Translations under genes and position numbers: made by a program | From: Pohlia nutans | Taxonomy: Eukaryota > Streptophyta > Bryopsida > Bryales > Mniaceae | Length of the DNA: 64,000 nucleotides | Direction: 5' to 3' | NCBI GenBank assembly: GCA_022496805.1 | Contig: CM040103.1 | Span: 10,806,001 to 10,870,000, forward strand | Part shown: in pieces, positions 33,890 through 47,108 of the stretch | Layout of the letters: each line of letters begins with the position of its first letter | How positions within the stretch are numbered: the stretch's first letter is position 1 | The notes under the pieces: model-generated | Databases searched by the model: none | Seen by the model: only the letters and a program-made list of their open reading frames with translations | What the model was told of the DNA's origin: nothing

Positions 33890-35749
33890 AAACTAAGAAA
33901 TTATGAATTTTGATTTAGTAATGATTAAAGGTAAGATCCAAAATTTGGCGCACACGTTTTGGATATATGAAAATTGTAATTAGTCGTCAACATTTTCACA
34001 GATGACTGAAATAAATCGTGATGTATTGGACACAAGGAGCATCATAGGTAACAAATAGAAATTTCAAGTTGGCAGGGCTATTATGGAGCAGCGACCCTAA
34101 ATAAAGTAGGGATTGTATTGATATCTGGGGATCATAATTGATTGTTCGCCACGAAGTTCACGGTGCGCCAAGATAGGTAATGTTTTCTAGAAAATCATTA
34201 TGAGACACTGCAAATTCAAACCTTGTCAACTGTTGTTCAGTAATGCCAAATTATTATGTTTTGAATTATTGAGCGAGAAAGATATCTAGAGTATGCGTCA
34301 ATTCCGAATATGACTTTTAACTTTGAATATGGTAGCTCAAACAATGCAAAGTTCGTGATTGACAGCCTGGATTCTGGAATGGTATTGAGGAGCTGCTGGT
34401 GTAGTGTATTTGTGCTCTGCAATTTTGTGTCTATTTGGTGTTGATTAGACATCTATTCTTTTGAGTCTAGTGTTTGTGAATATTAGATCGGTTGACATGA
34501 ATTTTTTCCTCCCCTAGATTCTGAAGAAGTTGACCTACTTCATACTTCGATAGAATTGTTTTTTGTCCAAGAGATTATTGTTCGTATATCCTATTGTAAT
34601 AAACAAAAAGGGAAATGAATTGGACATGTTATTCATTTTTGGCGTCCATGTACGCTTGGAGATGAAATTGATGTCTCTTTTCTCATCATTCTAATGCTGC
34701 ATTATTTATTTCAACGTACAAAAAGTGGCAAGTGAATGTATACTTTCCGTTTGCTTCTATAGTCTCAGCTATCTTGAAATGTAAACAAGCCTTCAACCTC
34801 CTCTTCATCGTTTCTGCAGGTGAGTACATTTAACTTTTCAATAGTAAATTAATTAGTCCTAAAATCGGCACTTTGTGCACAAGCGTGTTAGCAAATGGGA
34901 AAGAATCATATTGCAAGTTGTTTCAGATTTTCTGACAGGCCGATAATATTTTATGATAGTTGAAAGTTGAGATCATACAGGAACTTACTATTGATACTCA
35001 ACTATTTCTATTAAAACATCTTAGGACTATCAAATGCTTCAATTTTCACTGGTTGCTTCAAGATACTTTTCATTTTTCATTTGTTAATTTTTAAAACTAT
35101 TATTGGTTTGAGAACCTATAAACATTGGTGCAAGACTACTCTCCCCTTTTCAGAATATTAGAATGAAGTTCTAGTTGCCCATTAGAATCTTAAAGGTCTT
35201 CAAAAGAATTATATATATGCTAAATTGTGCTAATTAATCAAATTTTGAATTATGAGTTCCATCACTCTTTAGTAAGAGTTTTTTAGTTTTTGAATTTTTG
35301 AATTTTTGAATTTTTGCATTATACATTTTTTTGAATTCATTATCTTATTGCTTGTATCACAGTGAATAATGTTTTACATGTGAAATTTTCCTTTTAAGAT
35401 GAGACAACCCAATATCTTATGATCCACTTGGTGGCATTTTATATAAGGGGTAAGATATGCTCTCTTTTTCTTTTTGGAAGCAATCCAAGTGGCAAGCAAA
35501 CATGACAAATGGGTGAAAGAATATTCATGGGTAAAGGACTCTTTCAAAATCAAAACAAAGAGGGCTTCAAGAAAGAAAATATAAATACAAATACAAAAGT
35601 ATCATGGAAGAAAGGAATATCCACATACTTGCTCAAAAATCAACAAATGAACCCTATTGTCACTAACATGCATGAAACATCAACCTAAAGATGGTCACTG
35701 AAATTTATTTATTTTCAAAAACTACTAAGTTTCATTTTCTTAGACTTAT
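33890..35749. other. gene-free AT-rich spacer
   Basis: No gene or repeat family is recognised apart from a short GAATTTTT tandem near 35,290. Confidence 0.6.
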
Positions 35750-36914
35750 AACACCCAATTCCCTAATTTTGCACTTGGCCAAGTGCACTCATTTCATGAA
35801 CAAACTTGGCTTTAAAAAAATTTGTTTGAAAAAATCTATAAAAAACAGGGATTTTTGTCTTTCTACAATCTCTTCATTGTAAAGAAACAATTATTTATTT
35901 TATTTTCTATCCTTATCTTTATCTTTAATATTTATCTTTATCTTTATCTTTTTCTTTTATCTTGTTTTTTTCCTTGTCTTCCTCTTGTCTTCCTTCTTCT
36001 TTTTCTTCTAGTCTTCCACATGTCTTCCTTTTTTTTCTTCACCTTGCCATTTTTGGAGTCCAAACGATAATTTTAAAAATAAATAAAAAAATCAGGGAGT
36101 AGACTAAATCCAATACATGCCCGGAAAAAATAAAATAAAATAAAATAAAATAAAATTTATTTTTTATTTTTTATTTTTTATTTATTTTTGTTTCCGGTTT
36201 TTCTGGGCAGGAGGGTCCGCGCGCGCGGACCCTACTCTTTTTTTGATCCACTCTCCCTCACTCCCCCCTCTCCCCTATATAAACCCTCCCTCACTCTCCC
36301 TCCCTCACACTCTCCTTCCTCCCCTTTTCCTCTCTTGTTCTTCTCCCTTTCTTCCTTCTCCCTTCTCCTCAATATAAAGGAAGAAGAGAGAGGAGGAAAG
36401 AAGAGTGAGGGAGGGAGAATGAGGGAGGGTTTATATAGGGGAGAGAGGGGAGTGAGCATCAAAAAAAGAGTAGGGTCCGCGCGTATGGACCCTCCTACCC
36501 GGAAAAGCCGGAAAAGAAAAAAAAAAAATTAAAAAAAAATTAAAAAAAAAAAAAAAATTCGTTTTTTTTTCCTTCCAGGCCTGAATTGGATTCAGCTTGC
36601 TCCCTGATTTTTTATTTATTTTTAAATATATCTTTTAAACTCCAAAAATGGCAAGGTGAAGGAAGAAAAAGGAAGACAACAAAAGACAAGAAAGAAGACA
36701 AGAAAAAAAAAGAAAAAAAAAGAAAAAAAAAAAAAGATAAAGATAAAGATAAGGATGATAAATAAATTAAATAATTGTTTCTTTACAGCGTAAGGGATTG
36801 TAAAAAGACAAAAAATCCCTGTTTTTAAGAGATTTTTTCAAACAATTTTTTAATGCGCTTGGGGGCCAAGTGCATGATTATATGGCCAAGTGCAAAATTA
36901 GCGGATTGGGTGTT
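35750..36914. mobile_element. 1.17-kb foldback element with long inverted arms
   Basis: The left arm begins AACACCCAATTCCCTAATTT. The right arm ends with its near reverse complement (AAATTAGCGGATTGGGTGTT). The arms run inward for roughly 500 bp through matching modules: GTAAAGAAACAATTATT, TTATCTTTATC tracts, CTTGTCTTCCT tracts, CACCTTGCCATTTTTGGAGT, ATCAGGGAG. They end in a GC-rich palindrome around GGGTCCGCGCG and a pyrimidine/purine-rich core at about 36,230-36,480. A TTAT flank occurs on both sides. There is no transposase; frames inside are low-complexity artefacts. A solo arm is at 9.75 kb. Confidence 0.85.
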
Positions 36915-38039
36915 TTATATGAAATTTAATATCCAAAAACCCAATATCTAATTTTAATCAGCATAAAATTATTGCCTAAACCCAAAGGTGACAACCATCT
37001 TACAATTAGCACTACAAACTTAAGATGCATCCATTGATTGCGCAAAAAGAATTGGTTATTGATTGTGGCAAGTAGTTGTAAATAGCATTGAAGTTTCAAA
37101 ACCGTTCACGTCTGCAACCTTGCTAATGCTAACAAATAAGGTCCCAGAAAGCATGGATTTGTCCAAAGGTGTAGATCCCAAGCTCAAAGCAGAGTTGGAA
37201 CAAGACTTTAAAGCAAGTTGGCCATCAAAATGGAGTGGATTGAATGCTTTGCGTTCATCCTTCTCAGCGGTCTGATAGGAGAGTGACAATGGCACCCCCG
37301 AAACAATTGGAGAATCATGACTGAGGCTACACTCCGTAATCGTATCTCAGGCCTTCGAATTGAAGTTAGTGTGGAAAATATCAATAAAGTCCTAGATGCA
37401 AGAAGAATGTGTACTCATAACGATGTTTTACGGTTAGAAGGCTTAGAACAGCAACTACCGCAAGCATCTACTGTAAACACATATATGGTTCAATCTATAT
37501 ATACATACTAACATATAAGTTACATTCCTTTAGATAATTACTGATTTTAGACTGTATCACATATTAATGTTCATTTTTAGGTTCAACTTTACAACCAGGT
37601 TCTTTAGTGAAATTAAAGTCCACGTGGAGACAAAATGAAATATAGGCCTCTGGGCAAAATTTTGACTCTATTACCTTTGTCCCAATCTTAAGTTACAACT
37701 ATAAAGCGCAATCATAGTCAAATCAAATTTATGTGACAGAGGATTGAAGGTAAAAACCTAGCATGTAGCAAACAACAAAATAAAATATACTTGCATTCCT
37801 AAAGGAAAAAGTACATTATATAGTCAAAACGTAAAAGCAATCAACTTAAAATTAAAAGAAATTAACTAGGAGTTAAAGCAACTTAACTGAAAACAAATGA
37901 TTTAATTTAAAATAAAGGTGGGTTCACTTAAATTAAGAATATTGAGTTCAAAGTTAAAACTAATTACCTTAAAGTACAATCAAAACTTATTCAAAGTAAA
38001 AGCAAGTTAGCTTAAGTGAAACAACTAGGAACCCAAACT

Positions 38040-38300
38040 TTGAGACTTTGGGACCGAAACTCCAACAACTTTTGACCCAATCCTTCATGACTTTGGAATT
38101 CCAACCTTAACCAATTGGGACCAAAATCTCAACAACTTGGAACACTAACTTTGTAACTTTGGAACCCAAACTGCCTCAACCACCTTCGGACCAAAACTTC
38201 AAGAATTTGGAACCCAATCCTCAACCGCTTGGAATTAAAAATTTATGATTGTGACACCCAAACCGCAACAACTTGGGATTCAAAATTCATAACATGAATT
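38040..38300 (+). repeat. degenerate minisatellite
   Basis: Repeated imperfect blocks such as CTTTGGAACCCAAAC, TTGGGACC(A/G)AAA and CTCAACAACTT recur at irregular spacing of roughly 25-40 bp. Confidence 0.55.
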
Positions 38301-40274
38301 CTTCTCTAGAGCTCTCATCGATGGCCACGGGGTTTTTCTTTTACAAATTCCAACAAGGAAAAATCACAAGACAAGTGCATGTGGAGTGTATTTGGTCTCC
38401 GATACTCGTCACCGCTCATATGTAGATTACTACCAACAAGCTCATATCAATGGTAGCGTAAGTTCATTCCATCAAAAAAATTTGCTAATAAGGCCTCAGT
38501 GTACAACTTGAACTGATATTTACATAGACAATATCCTTTTTAATGAACCATAATGGTAAAAGCTAACATTTAAAATTATAGTATAGAATATTGTAAAAAC
38601 CAAACAAGGAAAATTTACTTAAGCTGTGAAGAAAAGAGCATCCAAGAGTATGAAAGTGCATCACAACCAATCTTGGAAACTTTAATAGGGGTAGGAATTG
38701 TAGGACTTAACCCTATAACATTGTAATTCAACACTATTTTCAAAAATGTATTATAAAATTTTGATGAAAACCAAAAATGGGGTTGATGGTCAAAGAAAAG
38801 TTGTAAATGTCAATGTGAAGATCACATATGTATGGTTGGATTTATTATATCATTTTTTAATATTTTAAAATTTTGTTTTGCAAGATTCTCTTTTGTAATT
38901 CAATTTAAAATCCCAAATATGCACAATTTGTATTTAAATATGGTCAGGAAATTGGAATAACATGCACTAATAACATAAGTTTGGATTATTTGTTAACATG
39001 AAATTGCGATCAGTCAAATTATTTGCTCCACTTGCTCGGTGAATCCAATACCATTGATTATCATAATATACCGTAGACTTATCGATTTTTGGCAAATTTG
39101 AATGCTGTTAAGTGCATGAGGGATCAATGTACTTACAACAATCTTGTGGTAACAATAATTATTTTTTTAATATATACAAGCAGGCTATTTATTCCATTGT
39201 AATAAACAAAACATCGTGATGAGGGGAACAATGATAAGTAAAAGAACATGATAGTTACTATTGAATTACTGTAACTATAATTGATTCCCGCCTACTACAA
39301 TCATATCTTGTCCGCTACAATGTCGATGATTCTAGTACGGGATCAATACTCACATGCTAGATCAAAAATTAGAAAGCCTTCAGCATTATATAATGTCATC
39401 TACGTCGACTGTGAAGCTCAATCGATTTTCAGTACTTGCAGCTGAGTTAGTGCTCTACTCTTCAACGACGTAACTGGAGGAGTATTTTCTTTGTGCTCAA
39501 ATTAGCAAGACCAGTCTTGGTTTTGATACCATGGCGGCATGGCCACAATGAAGTCGACTTTCTTCCATAGGGAGCTCATATCAATCTCCGTGATGCTCAT
39601 GGGGAAACGAAGAGGTTCTGTTGCGACAGAAAACGCCAGGTGCCTTTTTCTGTCCCACAAGCTGCCCGGGTGCCAACCTGCCTGTGTCAACTACCGCCGC
39701 ATCTCTCATCTGAGTGGCCGCGTCACTCGGGTGAGGAGAGGAAAGAGTACATCTACATCTGTACGGATGGATTCATCATATTTTTCATTAATATTTTTTT
39801 CTACCTACTATTCCCAACCCTATTTTAGATTAAAATAATTTGATAAATTGATGCATTATATAGTACCCTTATTTTTTTATACACGCAACTTTGTAATTGA
39901 AGAGGCCCTTCATTATATCGAAGAATTGTATAATTTTTTTCACAAATGAATAAAAAATACCCTACATTTTTTTCTCACATGGTTTTATAAATTTTCGCGA
40001 GTGCCCTACTCGAGGATTTACAACTTTTCTTTGTATGTCAACTCCATTTTTGTGATTCATCAAACATTTTATAACACATCTTTGAAATCGGTGGTGGATC
40101 TCGACATTAAAGGGTTCATATATGGATATATAGTTTTGTAAGACCTTGCTATCTATGTCCTAGAGGAACCCTTGCAAGGGCTAAAGAACCTTATGTGGTT
40201 GATATGTTGTATTACCTAAAAGAGTGATGAAGTCCTTTTGAGAGATGCCCTTGGTTCGGAAAGCCCTTGTAACT

Positions 40275-40395
40275 TTGATAGATAGATAAAAAAACTCCAA
40301 ACCTCTTTCAAGGCCTTCGTGAATAAAGTGTTCGTTCATAATGTCAATGACTCAGTGCTCACCGGACAAAGGCCATTGGAACTGTAGCCTCAAAT
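40275..40395 (-). mobile_element. SINE-like repeat, reverse copy
   Basis: On the minus strand it reads toward a (TATC)n tail at 40,277-40,286. It has the family blocks GTCCGGTGAGCACTGAGTCA, ACACTTTATTCACGAAGG and CTTGAAAGAGG. Confidence 0.5.
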
Positions 40396-40606
40396 ACAAT
40401 AATTATCATTTCACTGGGGAAATTCAAAGTGTCCAAAGCCTGTGCAATTTGTCCAAATACCGTAATTAGATTCCATAGACAAACCTTAAATATAGGCTAG
40501 GGCAGATTCCATTGTGAACTATGGAATTTGACGATGGCTAGAATTTGGTCAAATATCATCTTTGGACACTTTGGATTTTCCCAGTGTTTGAGTGTGCATT
40601 AGTGCC

Positions 40607-40972
40607 ATAACATTCAGTAGTATGCATTGGCTCTATTTAGCCCCGTAGTAGATGGTGCAACATATTCCACACCCAGTAGGATTTCATCAATCTGTACATA
40701 ACATTCAATAGCTTTCATGTTCATTGCCTTAGTTTCCTTCATGCACTCTCTTCATCACCTTGAGCCTCCACATGTTTACTTTTTGCTACCGATGAAGTAT
40801 TGTTGGATGTGAAATATTCCACACCATCTTTTGTAGAGCCAAGATAGGGACAGTGCATGCTACTAAGTGGGCCTAAATGTTATGTAGCTAATCGGACAGG
40901 TGGAGTTTCAAAGTAATGCACAGAGTGCATGAAGGAAAGGCAGAAGGCATTCATAAAAGCTATTGAATGTTA
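40607..40972 (+). mobile_element. composite of TAACATTCAGTAG-family MITEs
   Basis: It begins TAACATTCAGTAGTATGCAT and ends GCTATTGAATGTTA. An internal terminus (ACATAACATTCAATAGC) near 40,700 and a second degraded end near 40,882 suggest two overlapping or nested copies. The family interior ATATTCCACACC is present. Confidence 0.6.
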
Positions 40973-41195
40973 TGACTACTGCATAATTAGTAATATAACT
41001 TTTTATTTTAAACTTGAAGGAAATCGATCTATATATCAATGAAGGTTGCATGCGTGCATGGTCCATGAATAATTGCACCAGAAAAACGGAGTCTCTGGTG
41101 GCCAGGGCAATGATGTCGATCAACGCACGACACCAGCGCGGCTTGATTTCATGGTGTCAATGAACTCAAACCCACAGACTGAGTGTGCATTTAAC

Positions 41196-41430
41196 ACACA
41201 TTTCGTTAAAATTGGACTATATTTAGTTAAAACGAGACTACCATATTGAAAAAGTGATGAGGAGTGTTGCCCTTCTCAATAGAGATAGGTCCCCAATTTT
41301 TTTACACTACTATTACTTGTGGAATATTAAGAGTGCTGAAGAAAATTTGGGGACCTATCTCTATTGAGAAGGGCAACACTCCCTATCACTTTTTCAGTTT
41401 GGTAGTCCAATTTTAACAAAATGCGCACAC
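41196..41430. mobile_element. long near-perfect hairpin (foldback MITE)
   Basis: Arms of about 65 bp (41,236-41,300 and 41,342-41,407) pair with only a few mismatches, for example GAGTGTTGCCCTTCTCAATA against its complement. Outer arms (TTAAAATTGGAC / GTCCAATTTTAA) extend the stem after a bulge of about 20 nt. The loop is about 40 nt. The shape resembles MITE-derived small-RNA hairpins. Confidence 0.85.
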
Positions 41431-41577
41431 TGATCTACGCCCCATGTAAGAACAACTGGTTGCATTTATTTAACTGCAGTAAGTCACTAGACGATGCAGT
41501 CGCTAGCTGGCTTGCTCCGCTCTAGTTGGGACCCCAACATTTGGCGAAGTCGACGAATTTGAATGCTGCGATTTGTA

Positions 41578-41698
41578 TAGCAGGGAGCCCCGGCCCGAGG
41601 GAATTCCGCGCAGGAAAACCCCGAGGCTGAGGGCGAGAGCCCGAGGCCGAGTAGGGTTTTCCCTGCGCTAGAATTCCCGAGGGCAGGGGCTCCCTGCT
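41578..41698. repeat. GC-rich palindrome, with a second inverted repeat at 41,703-41,856
   Basis: GCAGGGAGCCCCGGCCCGAG and GAGGGCAGGGGCTCCCTGC form the outer arms. GAATTCC...GGAAAACCC pairs with GGGTTTTCCCTGCG...GAATTCC further in. Just outside, TAAACCCCTTTTGGGTTCTCC (41,702 on) pairs with GGAGAATCCCAACAGGGGTTTA (41,834-41,856). Base composition is far above the AT-rich surroundings. Confidence 0.7.
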
Positions 41699-41974
41699 AC
41701 GTAAACCCCTTTTGGGTTCTCCCGCAACGGAAACTTCCTAGATTGTTCCTCAGAATTCCCTCGCGCGGGGGCATTATGCAAAATTCCCTTCGATGGGGGA
41801 ATTCCGCGTCATAATAGAGTAAATTTCGTTAAGGGAGAATCCCAACAGGGGTTTACGTTTCTGGTATCGTGAATTGAGAGTCACGATTGAATCGGTTAAA
41901 TGAGTTAATTCAAGTACCAGCTTGACGTAGCCAAAATCGATGTTGACTCACTGAATTGAAGGTGTGCGTGCGTT

Positions 41975-42145
41975 TACGTGCGTTTACTTATCTTTGGTCA
42001 CTAAAGTGTCTATTCCCGAAAGGGGAGAGTAGTCTTGCACCAATGACCCTTTGTCTGGTGGGCACTGGCTCATTGTCAAGACGAACAAACACTTTATTCA
42101 CGCCGGCCTCGAAAGAGGACCGGAGTTCATATCTATATCTATCTG
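41975..42145 (+). mobile_element. SINE-like repeat with (ATCT)n tail
   Basis: The blocks are CACTAAAGTGTCTATTCCCG, GGGGAGAGTAGTCTTGCACC, CAAACACTTTATTCACGCCG and GAAAGAGGACCGGAGTT, followed by ATATCTATATCTATCT. Confidence 0.6.
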
Positions 42146-42619
42146 TGCATGCGTAGGAACGGCAGGGCTAAATGATTAACTAGCTAAGAATCCAAGTGGT
42201 GCCATAGATATAATTATAATCATTCTGCCAGCTAGTGGTACAAAGTTCCTGTAAGTTGAAGGTACGTGTGGAATTGTAGGCCGGGACTACAGTTGCTCCC
42301 TCTGTCAAGAGAGACCAAATGCGTTGGGTACTTGGGTGGTTCACAAATGACAAAGGTAGTCGGGGAGTTCACGATGGTACGTCTCACACCAGTCTTACAT
42401 TATAATTGTTATTATCATCATCATCATCATCATCATCCTTTGAGACCTAAGAGTCGAGGACGGAAATTTCATCAATGATTTTGTCACTACGAGGTCACTT
42501 TTCACAAGTGAAATGTGCAACAATTCCCAGTTTGATTTAATTTTTTTAATTAAAAATTAATTTTAATTACTTCTTTGCACAAGTGGGAGTGTCGGTATAT
42601 GAGGAAACCTGCAACTCGA
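42146..42619. other. TPI 3' flank
   Basis: It presumably contains the triosephosphate isomerase 3' UTR. A short (ATC/TCA)n repeat sits at 42,416-42,437. Nothing else is recognised. Confidence 0.5.
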
Positions 42620-44097
<1,478 letters not shown>

Positions 44098-45175
44098 CAC
44101 GCCTACAGGTCTGTAACCCTAGTGCACCTTCACTCTGCAATCAATGCAACAATCCGGTGAGCATCACGAATTTCCAACTCTGCATTGTGATGTATTTCCA
44201 ACTCTACATTGTCAATAGTGCAGGACATGTAATGACGAAGCTCTCGACAAGCCCTAATTTCCTGAGTATACCTCGGGAGCTTTACTGTGCAATGGAACGA
44301 TTGGTGAGATTCGTTTCCATGAGAATTGTTCAAGACATGGACATCAGCTTTGTATTTACCAATCTGGGCAATGTAAAAACTCTTTCACTGCCAGGAAGCG
44401 CGTCTCGTTTCAGAGAGGCACACCTGCTCAAATCCTTCAGAGAAGCTGGATTCGCTTGAGGATGTTCTGCAATTCGTCCGAAGACACGGCCATTCCCATG
44501 GCGGTTCTTGTTTTCAAGCTCCGGAAGCGCAGCTTTTGTATAATGAATCTACTTGTGTAAATTCACCCTTGCACTCGGAGCTTGTGAATATGCACACTCT
44601 TCCCTCTCTCTCCCTTTCTGCAACTGGGTAGAGTGCTGCTGAGAGGACAAGCACTGTATGTTCCATGGAGAGAATGTAACAGAGGTGCACACTTCAGAGG
44701 GTGGTGTCCCTTGAGTCTCTGCAACTATATGGTTTGTGGCGTACAAACTATCGTACAAACTGAAACTTTCGGAACAATTTATAACTTAGCAGTTGTACGA
44801 GCTCGGCATTCTCTATAGAGACTTTCACATGTTACTTTATAGAAAACATGTTATCATCCTTCAAAAGAACCTTTGATTCTCCTTCCAGGGCACATTTCAA
44901 ATGCCCATCCTTGGGGTTCATTTCTTTGTATAATTCTAGTACATCTTCACACCGTATCATTTGATGTGAAAAGTTGTTTCCTCCAATTAATTCTTTCTCG
45001 TGAAATTGAAGGTACATCATAGCTCTCGTCCTTGCACCAAATGCAACTTTGTGACCAAAAAACAAACGCAACACTATGTAAGTTCGTCTAGAAGCAGTGG
45101 CAAGTATTCTGAATAATTAGGAGTTACTGTCAATTCAGATGTGTTTGACCTGTACTGTACATAAATGCTCTCTTG
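44098..45175. other. intergenic: TPI promoter and 2OG-dioxygenase 3' flank
   Basis: The part next to the TPI start is presumably its promoter/5' UTR. A minus-strand frame at 44,832-45,074 contains a protein-like segment (RCEDVLELYKEMNPKDGHLK) with no recognised domain. It could be a gene fragment. No other gene is seen. Confidence 0.45.
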
Positions 45176-46995
45176 CTATGGACTTGTTAATGTACCGGAG
45201 GCGTCCACAGGCATCAACCGGTACCGCTCCACTGCCCGAGAGACGGGACGGATGTCTTGCGACACGAAATCCATCACGTATTGCCCGAATGTCACACCCT
45301 TGTAAAGTGGCGGGTTCGTGGCATCGTTGCAGAGCTCCGCGGCGGGTTCCAAGAGCGTTTGTTTGTCGGGAAACATGAAACTGGCAATGCTGATGCGCGG
45401 GCTTGTGCTACTGCCCGGCGCCACGCCTCGATGCAGCACGCTCTTGAATCTCTCGTTGCTCACAATCTGCCGACCACAAATCATAAGAAGTTACTCACAT
45501 TATTTCAAACAAAAATTAAAAATCTGCCACAATCAATCAACAAATCGCTTTGCAAATTATGGATTGGACTATCTGCGCTGTGACAGCTAATTATGGATTC
45601 AAGGTTGAGGATGATCTTACTTGAAGTGAATCACCGACGTTGACCACGAGCGCGTGAGCGGAAGGCGGTATAACACGAATCCATTCTCCGTTCTTCAGAA
45701 TTTCCAGCCCTGGCACCTCGTTCTGTTGCAAGAGCGTCAGAGTGCTGCCATCGGCGTGGCCGGAAATCCCGAGCACAAGCTCTGGTTGTGGACAGGGTGG
45801 ATAATAGTTGAAATGCGTTCGCTCATATGCCTTCTCTTTCCCAAATTTCGTGAACAAGAAGTCGCGCGGTTGGCCGAGCTCCTCGGAGATGAGCGCCATG
45901 ATTTCCTGGCCGACTTTGAACACGGCTTGAGCGTACTCATCGTACACTTCTCTGCGGAGAGAACGAACATTCAAGAGGTTGGAACAGCTACGAGCCTTCA
46001 GTCTCTGATTGCCAAATCACATGACTTTAAATGAAGAGTGTTGGTCTAGGCATGGTATCATCCTCCGTCGCCGGCTGATAAATTCAAGAAGAGTAACAAG
46101 TTCACCTTCAGTTTCTAGTTGCCAAGACACGCTCCCATTCCTTTTCTACTTTCTACACGAAAACGTAGCGTGACCTCATCCTCCATTGCCGCATGATAAA
46201 GTCAAGAAGAGTACGTAAGAAGTTCACTTACAAGCCTTCAGTTTCAAATTGCCAATAATCACTAATGGACTCGCTCACATAACTTTCCCACTCTCAACAA
46301 GGAGTGTCGATACCGATCATCCTCGATTGCCAAATGAAAAATTCAATTCAAGAAGACAAAGAAGTTTACACTACGAGCCTTCAGTTTCGGATTGCCAATA
46401 ATAACTCACACGTCACTTCTCTACTCTCGACAACAAAGAGAATCGACTGAGCCATGGCGTCTTCTTCCATTAACAAAGTATTCAAGAAGAGTTGATTGAC
46501 ATACTGCAAGCCGGGGGGATTGTTGAAGACAAGGTCTGTCGGTGCCAATTCTCTGGCAGAAGACGTGTTGATCACCAACCGATCCAGCCACTCCCGGGCT
46601 TGACTGGACGTTTGCTGGATGAAGCGGCCATAGCCGAGCGGGCTTCCACTTCGCATCTGGAATGCTTGTTTCTCCTCCGACGACAGAGCAAAGAATCGGT
46701 CAGCCATGAGCATTGCGGCGTCCATAAGAGCGGCAGGGACGCCGTGGTTGATCACCAGGAAGAAGCCCCAGTCCTGGCACGCACGGGTGATCTGCGCTTG
46801 CACTTGCGCTTTGGCCAGAGCCATGTCAATCACGGGCACGGTTTGATTTGAAGAAAGGTTCGAATTCCCTCCGGGTCGCAGGTGCGGGGGCTGAATGAAG
46901 GCTGCGGGAACCTCCGTGAGCCCCTGCTCCACCAGATCCTGCACGCGGTGCTCTTGCTTGAACGCCATCAGAATCGATGCCAGTCCAAACTGCAT
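45176..46995 (-). CDS. 2-oxoglutarate/Fe(II)-dependent dioxygenase, 3 exons, 370 aa
   Basis: This is a plant soluble dioxygenase of the DOXC kind (flavonoid, hormone and specialised-metabolite oxidases). The substrate cannot be told from sequence. Exons 46,995-46,505, 45,951-45,621 and 45,466-45,176 join in frame (1,113 nt) with GT-AG introns. The N-terminal DIOX_N region has VPVIDMA and CQDWGFFLVINHGVP (about 54-86). The catalytic jelly-roll has NYYPPCPQPELVLGISGHAD, with iron ligands His229 and Asp231, and His286 in VLHRGV. The 2-oxoglutarate-binding pair is Arg298-x-Ser300 (RIS). Length is typical. A second ATG at 46,968 (MAFKQEHRVQDLVEQGLTEV) fits the usual family N-terminus and may be the true start. 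A MITE-derived block begins about 110 bp upstream of the ATG. The gene is intact. Confidence 0.94.
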
Positions 46996-47108
46996 CAAAC
47001 TCCGGCAGCAACAAACGCAAACCCCGTGCAGGTCCGGAATTACAGTCGTGGGCAGTCACGTGCACTTTTTTGCCGGTCTGCTTTACGCAACATGAAGGAG
47101 AAGGATCG

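Larger units (their letters stand above)
36915..40600. other. gene-poor stretch
   Basis: Two short adjacent plus-strand frames (37,063-37,275 and 37,317-37,511) contain protein-like segments (SKGVDPKLKAELEQDF; ENINKVLDARRMCTHNDVLR). They have no recognised domain or clear splice sites. A degenerate AAC/TTTGGAACC-type minisatellite is at 38,040-38,300. 39,790-39,990 is a dispersed repeat also present in reverse at 57.4-58.0 kb. A reverse SINE-like copy (CTCCAAACCTCTTTCAAGG, TGACTCAGTGCTCACCGGAC) is at 40,275-40,395. Confidence 0.5.

Noticed and set aside
36188..36532. Frames on both strands in the GC-rich foldback core
   Set aside because: They come from the palindromic CT/GA-rich core, are mirror images of each other, and show no protein signature.
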